Assembly: GCF_051486985.1 (NCBI RefSeq) | Contig: NZ_JAHVDV010000001.1 | Span: 275,278-339,277 of the forward strand | DNA length: 64,000 nucleotides | Source of the DNA: CBFFRJ01 sp051486985 | Lineage (GTDB): Bacteria > Pseudomonadota > Gammaproteobacteria > Enterobacterales > Enterobacteriaceae | Direction of reading: 5' to 3' | Program-made: the position numbers and the translations under genes | Shown here: positions 51,160 through 60,547 of the stretch, in pieces | Position numbering within the stretch: position 1 is the first letter of the stretch | How the letters are laid out: each line of letters begins with the position of its first letter | Notes under the pieces: model-generated | Database searches by the model: none | Seen by the model: the letters and a program-made list of their open reading frames with translations, nothing else | What the model was told of the DNA's origin: nothing

Positions 51160-52029
51160 ATGACAGTAATCAACCAGGCTACGTGCAAACTTTTTACCGA
51201 TACCGATCGTTTTACGCAACTTTCCTGCTATTACGAAGAAGAGCGCCGCACCGTATGGATGATGTTGCGAGCACAGCCCCGACCCTGTTTTAACCATGTG
51301 TTAATTGAAGAGATCATGAATGCGTCCTGGCTCGTTCGCCAGGCGGGTTTCATGGTTGATTTTTGGGTGACGGGGTCTCTGGTCCCCGGAATGTATAATG
51401 CCGGTGGTGATTTGGGTTTTTTTGTGGAGTGTATCCGTAATGGACGGCGCGAAGCATTGCGGGCCTATGCGCGCGCCTGCGTGGATTGTGTTCATGCGGC
51501 TTCAAGAGGCTTTGATACGGGTGCCATCTCACTGGCTATGGTTGAGGGGAGTGCACTCGGTGGCGGGTTTGAGGCCGCCCTGGCGCACCATTTTCTGCTG
51601 GCGCAGCGCGATGCCCGGCTCGGTTTCCCGGAGATAGCCTTCAATTTATTTCCGGGTATGGGCGGTTATTCACTGGTAGCGCGCCGTTCGGGAATGAAAC
51701 TGGCCGAAGCGCTTATCTACAAAGGCGAGTCGCATACGGCGGAGTGGTTTGAACAGCAGGGGCTGGTGGACCAGCTGTTTGAACCCGGCCAGGGTTACCT
51801 GTCTGTCAGGACCTTCATTGATACGCTGCAACCCAGACTCAACGGGATACGCGCCATGTTGCGCGCCCGTCAGCGAGTGATACAGCTCCCACGAAGCGAA
51901 CTGATGGACATTACTGAAGACTGGGTGGATGCCGCGTTCTGCCTTGAACCAAAGGACATCGCCTACATGGAACGCCTGGTTCTATTACAAAACCGACATG
52001 CCGCCGCCAGTCTGAGTAAAGCCAGCTGA
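51160..52029 (+). CDS. rpfF: RpfF-type diffusible signal factor synthase (crotonase family)
   Basis: 289 residues from ATG 51160 (GGAGG nine bases upstream). It resembles RpfF of Xanthomonas and Burkholderia in length, in AGGDLGFFVECIRNG and SALGGGFEAALAHH, and in the two catalytic glutamates, here Glu138 and Glu158, spaced 20 residues apart as in Xanthomonas (Glu141 and Glu161). RpfF enzymes convert hydroxyacyl-ACP into a cis-2-unsaturated fatty acid signal. E. coli K-12 has no such gene. It meets rpfR tail to tail, one base apart. Which fatty acid it makes cannot be told from sequence. Confidence 0.9.
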   Translation: MTVINQATCKLFTDTDRFTQLSCYYEEERRTVWMMLRAQPRPCFNHVLIEEIMNASWLVRQAGFMVDFWVTGSLVPGMYNAGGDLGFFVECIRNGRREALRAYARACVDCVHAASRGFDTGAISLAMVEGSALGGGFEAALAHHFLLAQRDARLGFPEIAFNLFPGMGGYSLVARRSGMKLAEALIYKGESHTAEWFEQQGLVDQLFEPGQGYLSVRTFIDTLQPRLNGIRAMLRARQRVIQLPRSELMDITEDWVDAAFCLEPKDIAYMERLVLLQNRHAAASLSKAS

Positions 52030-52030
52030 G

Positions 52031-54016
52031 CTATTTACGCGACAGATAACGTTTATACCATCGCTCGAAAACGGCAGCGGGCATGGGTTTAGCAAATAAA
52101 AAACCCTGTCGTTCATTGACGCCGTTCTTAGTCAGAAAGGCGTCTTCTTTTGCACTTTCCACCCCTTCCGCAATCACCTGTAAATTAAGCGCCTGAGCCA
52201 CCGCAACGATAGCCCGCACCAGCGACTGGGAGACAGATTGTTTATGTATATCCTTAACAAAAGATTGATCCAGTTTAATGGCGTCAATCGGGAAGCGGGC
52301 CAGTTGCGACAGGGAGGAGTAGCCGGTGCCAAAATCATCGAGATGCACCTGTGAGCCGAGCTCACTGAATTGCTGAATCAGTGACAGTGCAAGTTCTTCA
52401 TTTTCAATCAGGCAGCTTTCCGTGAGTTCTACATCTATCGGACAATATTCAAAATTCAAATCGCTTAAGGCCTGTTTCAGATCGCTGAAGATAGTCTGGT
52501 CGGCTAACTGGCGGGCAGAAACGTTAACCGCTACGCGCAGGTTGATGCCTTTATCACGCCACTTTGCGACCTGCCGCACTACATCCAGCATCACCCAGCG
52601 GCCGAGCGGGACGATAAGCCCGGACTCTTCGGCATAGGCGATAAAATCCAGAGGAGGGATCAGACCGCGCTCCGGTGACTGCCAGCGAACCAGCGCCTCC
52701 AGGCTGCGAACTTCGCCGCGCCAGGTCACCTTGGGCTGATAATGGATCACTAACTGATCCTTATCGAGGGCTTTGCGCAGGTTGGTGTCCAGCCAGAGGT
52801 ATTCAAAGACGCGCTGATTCATCTCCGGGGTGAATACGCAAAATTTTCCCTTTCCATTCTCTTTTGCAATGTACATCGCCGTGTCAGCATTACGAATGAT
52901 GCTTTCCCGATCGTTGCCATGCTGAGGAACCAGGGCAATCCCCAGCGAGCATCCCGTGTAAACCTCAATCAGCCCGATACGGAACGCCTGACGTAAACGG
53001 GTAATGATGCGCGACGCCATGGCCTCGAGCGCGCTCTGCGACGAGTCTGTCGCCATCACGATAAACTCGTCGCCGCCGAGTCTCGCCAGGACCTGACCCT
53101 CGTCGAGACAGCTTAAAATAGCGAGCGCGACGGCCTGTAAAAGCTGATCGCCAAACATATGACCGTAGGCATCGTTCACCTTTTTAAAATTATCCAGGTC
53201 CAGATAGACGATACCAATTTGCGTTTCACCGCGATTATCAATGGCGCTGCTGATTAATTCATGAATAGCATTGCGATTAGGCAGGCCGGTAATGGTATCG
53301 GTATTAGCTAAAACGCGCAGGCGCTCCTGAGCGCGGCGTTCTTCAGTAATATCCGTACCCGAACAGATGAGAAAAATTTCATTTTTTCCGCTACCGCTAT
53401 GAACAAATTTATTGCGAAACAAAAACAGACGTTGTCCTTTGCGGGTTTTAATCCAGCGTTCAACTTCGTATGAGGAACCATTGCGGAAAAATTCACTAAT
53501 ATTTTGCCGTGATGCCGCCGCCTCCTGTTGGTTCATAAAAAGCTTAAATACATTCTGGCCAATCACCTCGTGCTCTTTTAAACCCGTATATTCTTCACTC
53601 AGACGATTAAAGCGTTGAATACTGCCATGCCGGTCAACAATGACGATGACCGAGTTAGCTTCTGAAACAACCTGCTCGGCAAAAGAGAGGCCCTGCACCA
53701 GATCGCGTGCTACGGAAGAGGTATCATGCCAGGCAGAGGCTGTGCCGGCCCACTCCTGCTGATTAATTTTACGGCCAACGAGATGTACAGGGAGATCATC
53801 ACCAAAGAGCGACAGATACATCGTCTGACTGGAGGTAATGACCGTCATCTGGCGAAGCTGGGCTGCCTGTTCATCGCTCAGGGTGACGACCTGGCTCACC
53901 TCCGCATCCTCATCAGGGGCAAAGTGCAGCGCATTGCTGTCAGCGCTCAGTCGCCAGAAAGGGCTGGTTGAGCCCAGATAACGAAACAGCAAGTTCTGTT
54001 CCTGCAAATCTTTCAT
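52031..54016 (-). CDS. rpfR: RpfR/PdeR: PAS-GGDEF-EAL c-di-GMP enzyme
   Basis: 661 residues, the length of E. coli PdeR (Gmr/YciR). Order: an N-terminal domain (1-90) corresponding to the RpfF-interaction domain of RpfR, a PAS domain (about 108-225), GGDEF (motif intact at about 314-318) and EAL (motif EAL at about 440-442, with later DDFGTGYSS). In Burkholderia and Cronobacter this domain order binds the RpfF-made signal through PAS and changes c-di-GMP turnover. ATG 54016 follows GGGAGATAG. Adjacent rpfF supports the signal-sensor role. Confidence 0.93.
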   Translation of the reverse strand: MKDLQEQNLLFRYLGSTSPFWRLSADSNALHFAPDEDAEVSQVVTLSDEQAAQLRQMTVITSSQTMYLSLFGDDLPVHLVGRKINQQEWAGTASAWHDTSSVARDLVQGLSFAEQVVSEANSVIVIVDRHGSIQRFNRLSEEYTGLKEHEVIGQNVFKLFMNQQEAAASRQNISEFFRNGSSYEVERWIKTRKGQRLFLFRNKFVHSGSGKNEIFLICSGTDITEERRAQERLRVLANTDTITGLPNRNAIHELISSAIDNRGETQIGIVYLDLDNFKKVNDAYGHMFGDQLLQAVALAILSCLDEGQVLARLGGDEFIVMATDSSQSALEAMASRIITRLRQAFRIGLIEVYTGCSLGIALVPQHGNDRESIIRNADTAMYIAKENGKGKFCVFTPEMNQRVFEYLWLDTNLRKALDKDQLVIHYQPKVTWRGEVRSLEALVRWQSPERGLIPPLDFIAYAEESGLIVPLGRWVMLDVVRQVAKWRDKGINLRVAVNVSARQLADQTIFSDLKQALSDLNFEYCPIDVELTESCLIENEELALSLIQQFSELGSQVHLDDFGTGYSSLSQLARFPIDAIKLDQSFVKDIHKQSVSQSLVRAIVAVAQALNLQVIAEGVESAKEDAFLTKNGVNERQGFLFAKPMPAAVFERWYKRYLSRK

Positions 54017-54318
54017 GCTATCTCCCAACCCACCAAAAAGCGCAACGGATACTCATTCGAGGACGGATAAACCAACAGTACAAAAGGGGGAACCAGGGGA
54101 AAAACGTATTGTTTTTACTTACAAACTAATAATAAAACGAGTTCTGTTTAAAAATATAGCGGGTGCGTAAAATTTGCATAGCAAATCACTGGACGTGCGC
54201 AGTTATTTTATTGTGGCGGGTTTATACCCGTTGTGGGGGAAATAAAGAAAAAATGCTTGTGAGATCGCATCCATTCATTTCGCCCCCAGACATCAGGGGG
54301 CGAATGAGAGCAGGGGAT
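54017..54318. other. intergenic region between rpfR and rnb (302 bases)
   Basis: A+T-rich DNA with the rpfR promoter presumably near 54060-54180. A 9-base stem, TTCGCCCCC/GGGGGCGAA (54279-54304), lies just after the rnb stop and may be its terminator, although it lacks a direct T run. No gene is recognised. Confidence 0.5.
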
Positions 54319-56253
54319 TCAGACCGCCGGACGGGCAATAATGCTGCGTGTTTCCATTCGCACTTCAGCGATAGTCACATCAATAACCTCTGTCACTTTA
54401 TAAACGGCTTCACCTTTAATTTGTACGGTGCCTGTTTCCTGGCTGCACACCAGTTCGTCACGAACGGCATGAATAAAGGGGGCCGGAATAAAAGCGACCG
54501 CGCCATTATCAACGAGGCGCACACGCATACCACCGCGGCTGACATCGATAATTTCAGCGGCAAAGCGCGCATCGGTGCCTGCTTTATCCTGCAAGTAGCG
54601 GGCATAGAGCCAGTCGCCCACGTCACGCTCAGCCATACGGTTAAGGCGGCGGCGTTCAGCCATTTGTACCGTCGTGTCAGCCTGCGGACGCGCAACAGAT
54701 TCCCCTTTGATGATGGCCTTCAACAAACGATGGTTGATCATGTCGCCATATTTACGAATCGGGGATGTCCAGGTCGCGTAGGCTTCGAGACCCAGACCGA
54801 AGTGCGGACCCGGCTCGATGCTGATTTCAGCGAATGACTGGAAGCGGCGGATGCGGCTGTCGAGAAAACCAGAAGGCTGCGCATCCAGCTCACGACGAAG
54901 CTTACAAAACCCGTTCAGTGTCAGCACTTCTTCGGGGTCAACGTCCATGCCGTGCGTTTTTAACAAGGCGGCGAGTTGCTCGCTACTGGCCGGGTCGAAG
55001 CCCATGTGAACGTTGTAAACACCGAATCCAAGCTTGTCGCGCAAAACCCGGGCAGCGCAGATATTGGCAGCGATCATTGCCTCTTCAACGATACGGTTGG
55101 CAATGCGGCGTGGCTCCGCGACGATATCAAGTACTTCGCCTTTTTCACCCAGAATGAAGCGGTAGTCCGGGCGATCTTTAAAGACCAGCGCGTGGGTTTG
55201 ACGCCACTGCGCGCGCGCAAGGCATACCCGGTGCAGCAACTGAATCTGTTGCGCGATGGCATCGCTCTGCGGCTGCCATGATCCGCGTTTTTCCAGCCAG
55301 TCAGAGACCTCGTCATATACCAGCTTGGCTTTAGAGGTGATAGTCGCTGCGAAGAAGGTGATCTCCTCTTCAATACTGCCTTCGCTGTCGATGGTCATCC
55401 GACAGGCCAGTACCGGGCGGACTTCATCGGCGCGCAGGGAGCACAGATCATCTGACAATTCGCGCGGCAGCATCGGGATATTGAAGCCCGGCAGGTAATT
55501 GGTGAAGGCACGAATTTTCGCGTTTTTGTCGATTGCGCTACCTTCTGCAACCCAGGCAGTAGGATCTGCGATGGCGACAGTCAGCTGAAGTTTCCCTTCA
55601 GCGGTCTCTTCGACATAAAGCGCATCATCCATATCTTCTGTGCTGGCGCTGTCAATGGTAACAAACGTCTGCGCCGTAAGATCAACACGCTCAAGGCCCT
55701 CATCCAGCATGGTGGTGGCCGCGCCGTTCGGTGCCTCTTTTTCAAGATTGTGGCGTGCCAGTGTCACCCACCAGGGGACGAAATGATCGTCACCGAAGGT
55801 GATGTATTGCGTCAGTTCGGCATAAAAGGTGCGATCGCCTTTCAGCGGATGGCGGCGCATTTCCGCAACGGCCCAGTCACCCTCTTTAAAATCATGGGTA
55901 ACCTGGCGATCGGCACGGCAGGGGATGACGTCTTTAATCAGGGGATGATCGGGAACAATCGAGAGACGATCGTCTTTACGCTGAACTCTGCCGACAAAAC
56001 GGGAGAGGAAGGGTTCAACCAGCTCTTCCGGCTCAGCGGATTCACGGTCTTTTTCAGTGTGGATCACGGCGATAATGCGATCGCCATGCATCACTTTTTT
56101 CATCTGCGGCGGTGGAATAAAATAGCTTTTTTGCGCATCGACTTCGAGGAAACCAAAGCCTTTTTCCGTGGCTTTCACGACACCTTCCGCACGCGGTGTC
56201 TGTGAATGAAGTTGCTGTTTTAGCTGCGCGAGCAGCGGGTTATCCTGAAACAT
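54319..56253 (-). CDS. rnb: exoribonuclease II
   Basis: 644 residues, exactly the E. coli RNase II length. N-terminal cold-shock domains (to about 170), the RNB catalytic domain with the Asp cluster (IDSASTEDMDDALYV, about 201-212) and a C-terminal S1 domain. It degrades single-stranded RNA from the 3' end and is blocked by structure. ATG 56253 is preceded by a weak AGAAAA site. Confidence 0.98.
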   Translation of the reverse strand: MFQDNPLLAQLKQQLHSQTPRAEGVVKATEKGFGFLEVDAQKSYFIPPPQMKKVMHGDRIIAVIHTEKDRESAEPEELVEPFLSRFVGRVQRKDDRLSIVPDHPLIKDVIPCRADRQVTHDFKEGDWAVAEMRRHPLKGDRTFYAELTQYITFGDDHFVPWWVTLARHNLEKEAPNGAATTMLDEGLERVDLTAQTFVTIDSASTEDMDDALYVEETAEGKLQLTVAIADPTAWVAEGSAIDKNAKIRAFTNYLPGFNIPMLPRELSDDLCSLRADEVRPVLACRMTIDSEGSIEEEITFFAATITSKAKLVYDEVSDWLEKRGSWQPQSDAIAQQIQLLHRVCLARAQWRQTHALVFKDRPDYRFILGEKGEVLDIVAEPRRIANRIVEEAMIAANICAARVLRDKLGFGVYNVHMGFDPASSEQLAALLKTHGMDVDPEEVLTLNGFCKLRRELDAQPSGFLDSRIRRFQSFAEISIEPGPHFGLGLEAYATWTSPIRKYGDMINHRLLKAIIKGESVARPQADTTVQMAERRRLNRMAERDVGDWLYARYLQDKAGTDARFAAEIIDVSRGGMRVRLVDNGAVAFIPAPFIHAVRDELVCSQETGTVQIKGEAVYKVTEVIDVTIAEVRMETRSIIARPAV

Positions 56254-56380
56254 AGTTTTCTATTTTCGTGGCTGAAAGAGCGGCTGACAGTTTTACGCGA
56301 ATCCGGGGGTTGCAGCAAGCGCTCTTTGGGCAAAATTCCCTGCTCAGGCTGAGCACTTAACCCGGCGTGGCGCTAAAACA

Positions 56381-57538
56381 TTATGCCGCATCGCCCAGCG
56401 CAATGTTGAGGCGATTAAGCCAGCCGCATAAGGCGCACCAGACCAGCAGAGAGAGGGCGGATGTCTCGCAAAATCCCTGAGCCTGTAGTGTGCGAAAATG
56501 GGCGGCACTAAACCGGTCCGGGGCGCAGGTGAGGATCTGAACCGCTGACGCGACAGCTATCTCACGCGCGCGGGTTTGCCCGAGTCGTTTTAGCACCCGT
56601 TCACCCTGTCTTATCGCCTCCGCCAGATCGTCAGCACCACGCCAGTGCTGCCAGACTTCAGTGAAGCAGTGCAGGCTGCCATTTATGCGAGCGCAATAAA
56701 GGGCAATCAGTGCCGCTGTCTCCTCGTCGATAAGCCCACCGTGTACATCGCTGTAAATCTCACCGAGCGCGTCGAGCGACGGGTATTCATGAGCCAGAAT
56801 GGGTGCTAACAGACGAAAGGCTGGTAGCGGTTGCCAGGCAGCAAGCGATTCCAGCTGGCGGGCGCTGGCGATGCGCATTTCGACGCCCTTTATGCCCGCT
56901 GTCCATTGAGTACGCAGTTCAGTAAATGCCGCAGGGGCAGCCTCCTGCTGCATTTCCATGCCAGGGATGAGTCGCACGGGGAGGCCGGTCAGCGCCTGCA
57001 CGCCCGCCACGATGCGTGCCTGAAATCCGATATACCCAATGATTTGCGCCATCAGAACGGTGTCATACCCGGTGAGTCCCACCTCTTCCAGCTGCTGACG
57101 GGCGCGGGCGTCGATGACCTCCGGGGAAGCTGCGAGCTGACGGGCATATTGGGTGATCTGCGCAAGCCGACGGTTGCTTTCACGTGAAGGATCCGGCCCC
57201 GGAAGAGGCGCAAGCCGGGCTGCATAGTGATTACACAGACGCTGAACGCCATACACCTGCGCGACCGTCAGGGCCGTGCTCAACCTGTCGTAAATGCTTA
57301 ACGTGCGCAGGCGACTAACCGCAACACGCGGCGGGAAAAGAAAGCCATAGAGTTGTCGGGCTGGCGTCAGCCAGCGACTACACGCCCCGGTCAATGGGGT
57401 GGGTAATGAAAGGTCGAGCAGAAAATGGTCTTCCACCCGTGCAGCTTCCGGCACGAGGGGCAACGACTGATGCTGACGTGCGCTCGACTGCGTTTCATGA
57501 TACCAGTGGCTTTTGCCGGAAAAACGGCGTTGTTCCAT
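56381..57538 (-). CDS. yciW: YciW, peroxidase-related (AhpD-like) protein
   Basis: 385 residues, close to E. coli YciW. The conserved N terminus MEQRRFSGKSHWYHETQSS and the alpha-helical CMD/AhpD-like segment (VYGVQRLCNHYAARLAPLPG, LAQITQYARQLA) are present. YciW has been linked to cysteine and methionine metabolism through CysB in E. coli; the reaction is unknown. AAGGAAC precedes the ATG. It lies 127 bases upstream of rnb on the same strand. Confidence 0.9.
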   Translation of the reverse strand: MEQRRFSGKSHWYHETQSSARQHQSLPLVPEAARVEDHFLLDLSLPTPLTGACSRWLTPARQLYGFLFPPRVAVSRLRTLSIYDRLSTALTVAQVYGVQRLCNHYAARLAPLPGPDPSRESNRRLAQITQYARQLAASPEVIDARARQQLEEVGLTGYDTVLMAQIIGYIGFQARIVAGVQALTGLPVRLIPGMEMQQEAAPAAFTELRTQWTAGIKGVEMRIASARQLESLAAWQPLPAFRLLAPILAHEYPSLDALGEIYSDVHGGLIDEETAALIALYCARINGSLHCFTEVWQHWRGADDLAEAIRQGERVLKRLGQTRAREIAVASAVQILTCAPDRFSAAHFRTLQAQGFCETSALSLLVWCALCGWLNRLNIALGDAA

Positions 57539-57673
57539 GGTCGTTCCTTGTCAGAAGTGGCGATCCGGACACGTCGTGGCAAAGAAACGCCGGATCGTTT
57601 TCGCTGCTTTATCCTGGCGTAAGCGGGGAGAGGGATGAAAGATTGTTAGGTGATAATAAATATCAGAAAGGTA

Positions 57674-57800
57674 TATACCCGTTATATTTCAAGTTGCCTC
57701 ATTGTTGGCTGCGCTTATTTACCCCGGTCACATAGTTGTCTATGTTCCCGGGGATGCATGCGCTTGCCGCCGCGATGCAACCTGAACTATTTAGGGTATA
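57674..57800. repeat. ERIC element (127 bases)
   Basis: An imperfect palindrome of 127 bases with ends TATACCC and GGGTATA. Inside, TTCCCGGGGATGCATGCGC and the opposite-strand TGACCGGGGTAAATAAGC correspond to the two conserved ERIC arms (the ERIC1R and ERIC2 regions). It lies between yciW and the fabI terminator, the usual transcribed intergenic setting for ERICs. Confidence 0.85.
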
Positions 57801-57804
57801 AAGA

Positions 57805-57826
57805 TGCCCCCCGGAACCGGGGGGCA
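57805..57826 (-). terminator. fabI terminator
   Basis: A perfect 9-base stem GCCCCCCGG/CCGGGGGGC with an AA turn, nine bases after the fabI stop on the minus strand, followed by ATCTTTATA. Its right end abuts the ERIC element at 57800. Confidence 0.8.
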
Positions 57827-57833
57827 AAAGGGA

Positions 57834-58622
57834 TTATTTCAGTTCCAGCTCGTTCATTGCTGCAATGCTGAAACCGCCGTCAACGTGAACGACTTCACCG
57901 GAGATACCCGCGGAGAGGTCGGAACACAGGAAGGCTGCGGAGTTACCCACATCTTCGATGGTGACGGTGCGGCGAATCGGAGTAACCGCTTCGCAGTGGG
58001 CCAGCATTTTACGGAAATCTTTAATGCCGGAGGCAGCCAGAGTACGGATAGGGCCTGCAGAGATGCCGTTAACGCGAATGCCTTCCGGGCCCATTGCGTT
58101 AGCCATATAGCGCACGTTGGCTTCCAGCGACGCTTTCGCCAGACCCATCACGTTGTAGTTTGGGATAGCGCGCTCAGCACCCAGGTAAGAGAGGGTCAGC
58201 AGTGCAGAGCCCGGGTTAAGCATGGCACGGCAGGATTTTGCCAGTGCGACGAAGCTGTAGGAGCTGATGTCGTGCGCAATTTTGAAGCCGTCACGAGTAA
58301 CTGCATTCACATAATCGCCGTCCAGCTGGTCACCCGGGGCGAAACCGATGGAATGAACGAAACCGTCAAATTTCGGCCATACTTTAACCAGTTCGCTGAA
58401 CAGGTTTTCGATGCTGTCATCTTCCGCAACGTCACATGGCAGCACGATGCTGGAACCCAGTTGAGCGGCAAACTCTTCTACACGGCCTTTCAGTTTGTCG
58501 TTCTGATAGGTGAACGCCAGCTCAGCGCCTTCGCGGTGCATAGCTTGCGCGATACCGTAGGCGATGGAAAGTTTGCTGGCAACGCCCGTTACCAGAATGC
58601 GCTTACCGGTAAGAAAACCCAT
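57834..58622 (-). CDS. fabI: enoyl-ACP reductase FabI
   Basis: 262 residues, the E. coli length. NAD-dependent enoyl reductase that completes each fatty-acid elongation cycle and is the target of triclosan. Cofactor motif VTGVASKLSIAYG; the catalytic Tyr156 and Lys163 fall in NYNVMGLAKASLE. Gly93 in HSIGFAPGD, which confers triclosan resistance when changed to valine in E. coli, is the sensitive glycine. Confidence 0.98.
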   Translation of the reverse strand: MGFLTGKRILVTGVASKLSIAYGIAQAMHREGAELAFTYQNDKLKGRVEEFAAQLGSSIVLPCDVAEDDSIENLFSELVKVWPKFDGFVHSIGFAPGDQLDGDYVNAVTRDGFKIAHDISSYSFVALAKSCRAMLNPGSALLTLSYLGAERAIPNYNVMGLAKASLEANVRYMANAMGPEGIRVNGISAGPIRTLAASGIKDFRKMLAHCEAVTPIRRTVTIEDVGNSAAFLCSDLSAGISGEVVHVDGGFSIAAMNELELK

Positions 58623-58746
58623 AGCTTTTAATCCTTATAGTTACTGTTATGCGATCAACGTTCACACGTGGATCGTTATTAAAACGCGGCGATTCTAACA
58701 TGAGTCGCCGAATGAGTTAATCCGACCACTGAAAGGCCGTGCGGCC

Positions 58747-59553
58747 TCAGCGATCCTGTCGCCAGGCATCTGCGGTCAATGCTTCGCCAAAATGGCCGGC
58801 AATTAAGCGCTTAGTGAGCTCATGCAGCGGTGATGCCAGCACGCTGGCGGTGCTGCCACGCTCGACAACTTCGCCCTGATGCATCACCAGAACCTGATCG
58901 CTGATGTGTTTCATCATGCCGATGTGCTGGGTCACATAAATATAAGCGATACCCTGTTTTTCCTGTAATTCCAGCATCAGATTTATTAACTGCGAGCGCA
59001 TCGACATATCCAGCGAGGCCAGCGCCTCATCGGCAATAATGACCTTCGGGCGCAGGATAAGCGCACGCGCCAGTCCCAGACGCTGCTTCTGACCGGGGGC
59101 AAACATATAAGGGTAATAGCTGGCATGATCGGGTAATAACCCCACCATGCGCAGCGTTTCATAAATGCGTTTCTGTCGCGCCTCTGGCTCAAGGTCGGTG
59201 TTAAGCCTGAGCGGAAAGTCGAGTATCTGCGAAATACGCTGGCGCGGATTAAGCGATGTCGACGGGTCCTGAAAAATCATTCTGATACGCTGGCTACGAA
59301 ATGAGTAATCACCATAGCGCAGAGGATGGTCGTCAATCAGGAGTTCCCCCGTACTGGGTGCTGTCATCCCGGCCAGCATTTTTGCCAGCGTCGACTTACC
59401 TGAGCCATTCTCACCAATAATCGCCAGCGTCTGCTTTTCCCGTAGCGTAAAGCTCAGAGGCTTCACCGCCTCCACGGTCTGCTGGCGAAACCAGCCGGTG
59501 CGATAGCGAAAGGTCTTACTCAGGTTACGTACTTCGAGCAGGGTTTCCACCAT
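58747..59553 (-). CDS. sapF: SapF, ATPase of the Sap ABC transporter
   Basis: 268 residues, the E. coli length. Walker A GENGSGKST, Walker B VIIADEALASLD and a signature region with FAPGQKQRLGLA, where Pro replaces the usual glycine. The Sap system is linked to antimicrobial-peptide resistance in Salmonella and to putrescine export in E. coli (SapBCDF). It begins two bases after sapD ends. Confidence 0.97.
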   Translation of the reverse strand: MVETLLEVRNLSKTFRYRTGWFRQQTVEAVKPLSFTLREKQTLAIIGENGSGKSTLAKMLAGMTAPSTGELLIDDHPLRYGDYSFRSQRIRMIFQDPSTSLNPRQRISQILDFPLRLNTDLEPEARQKRIYETLRMVGLLPDHASYYPYMFAPGQKQRLGLARALILRPKVIIADEALASLDMSMRSQLINLMLELQEKQGIAYIYVTQHIGMMKHISDQVLVMHQGEVVERGSTASVLASPLHELTKRLIAGHFGEALTADAWRQDR

Positions 59554-59554
59554 C

Positions 59555-60547
59555 TCACTCTCTCTCCATATTCAGCGGGAAATGGCAGGCGTACAGATGG
59601 TTTTTGGCACCTGACAGTAGCGGCCTTTCAATACATTTGCGTTGCGCATAGGGGCAGCGGGGCCCCAGGCGACAACCAATTGGCAGATGCTCCAACAGCG
59701 GAATGGCGCCTGGAAGCGTGTTGAGTCGACTTTTGTGTGGCATCGCACTGCCAAAATCAGGGATAGCGCGGATCAATGCCTGCGTATAAGGATGGTGCGG
59801 CGTTGAGATGAGTTCTTCACTCGGTGCGGTTTCTACCGTCTGACCGCAGTACATCACATTGATACGGTCAGCCCAGTTGCTCAACATCTGCAGATCATGG
59901 CTGATGAGCAGAATCGTGGTGTTATTGTTCTGATTAAGCCGCGTCAGCAGACGGAAAATCTGCGCTTGCGTGGTGGGCTCCATCGCATTGGTCGGTTCGT
60001 CGGCAATCAGTAGTCGCGGCTGGTTAGCGAGCGCAATGGCTATCATCACTTTCTGACACTCGCCATCGGTCAGCTCGTAAGGGAAGCTGCGCATCGCATC
60101 TTTGTGATCTTTAATACCCACGCGGTGTAGGAGCTCAATCGCGCGACGCTTGCGCCAGCCAAAGCGACGGAAAAAGCCCCCTTTCCAGGTCCAGCCAGGG
60201 ATGTTTTGCATCAGCTGTTTGCCGATCCGCTCGGAGGGATCGAGACAGGACTGCGGCTCCTGAAAAATCATCGACACGTTATGGCCGAGCAATTTTCGCC
60301 GTTCGCGAGGCGACAGCCGCATCAGGTCGATATCATCGAAACGCATACGGTCGGCGGTGACGCGCCAGTTCTCTTTAGTGACGCCACAAATGGCCTTTGC
60401 AATCAGGCTTTTACCGGAGCCAGACTCACCCACAAGACCGCGGATTTCCCCTTCGGCCAGGGTCAGATTGACTCTGTCGACAGCTTTAACCCACTGTTCA
60501 CCGGTTTTCACTTCGATGGTGAGATTACGTATATCGAGCAGCGGCAT
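59555..60547 (-). CDS. sapD: SapD, ATPase of the Sap ABC transporter
   Basis: 330 residues, the E. coli length. Walker A GESGSGKSL, signature LTDGECQKVMIA (Thr-Asp in place of the usual Ser-Gly), Walker B LLIADEPTNAME, and a C-terminal cysteine motif CRLGPRCPYAQRKC. In E. coli SapD also supports potassium uptake by Trk as TrkE. It overlaps sapC by one base. Confidence 0.97.
   Translation of the reverse strand: MPLLDIRNLTIEVKTGEQWVKAVDRVNLTLAEGEIRGLVGESGSGKSLIAKAICGVTKENWRVTADRMRFDDIDLMRLSPRERRKLLGHNVSMIFQEPQSCLDPSERIGKQLMQNIPGWTWKGGFFRRFGWRKRRAIELLHRVGIKDHKDAMRSFPYELTDGECQKVMIAIALANQPRLLIADEPTNAMEPTTQAQIFRLLTRLNQNNNTTILLISHDLQMLSNWADRINVMYCGQTVETAPSEELISTPHHPYTQALIRAIPDFGSAMPHKSRLNTLPGAIPLLEHLPIGCRLGPRCPYAQRKCIERPLLSGAKNHLYACHFPLNMERE

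Noticed and set aside
54163..54837. 224-residue frame opposite the end of rnb
   Set aside because: It overlaps the S1 domain of rnb antisense and shows no recognisable family.
57804..58631. 275-residue frame opposite fabI
   Set aside because: Complete antisense shadow of fabI, including its terminator.
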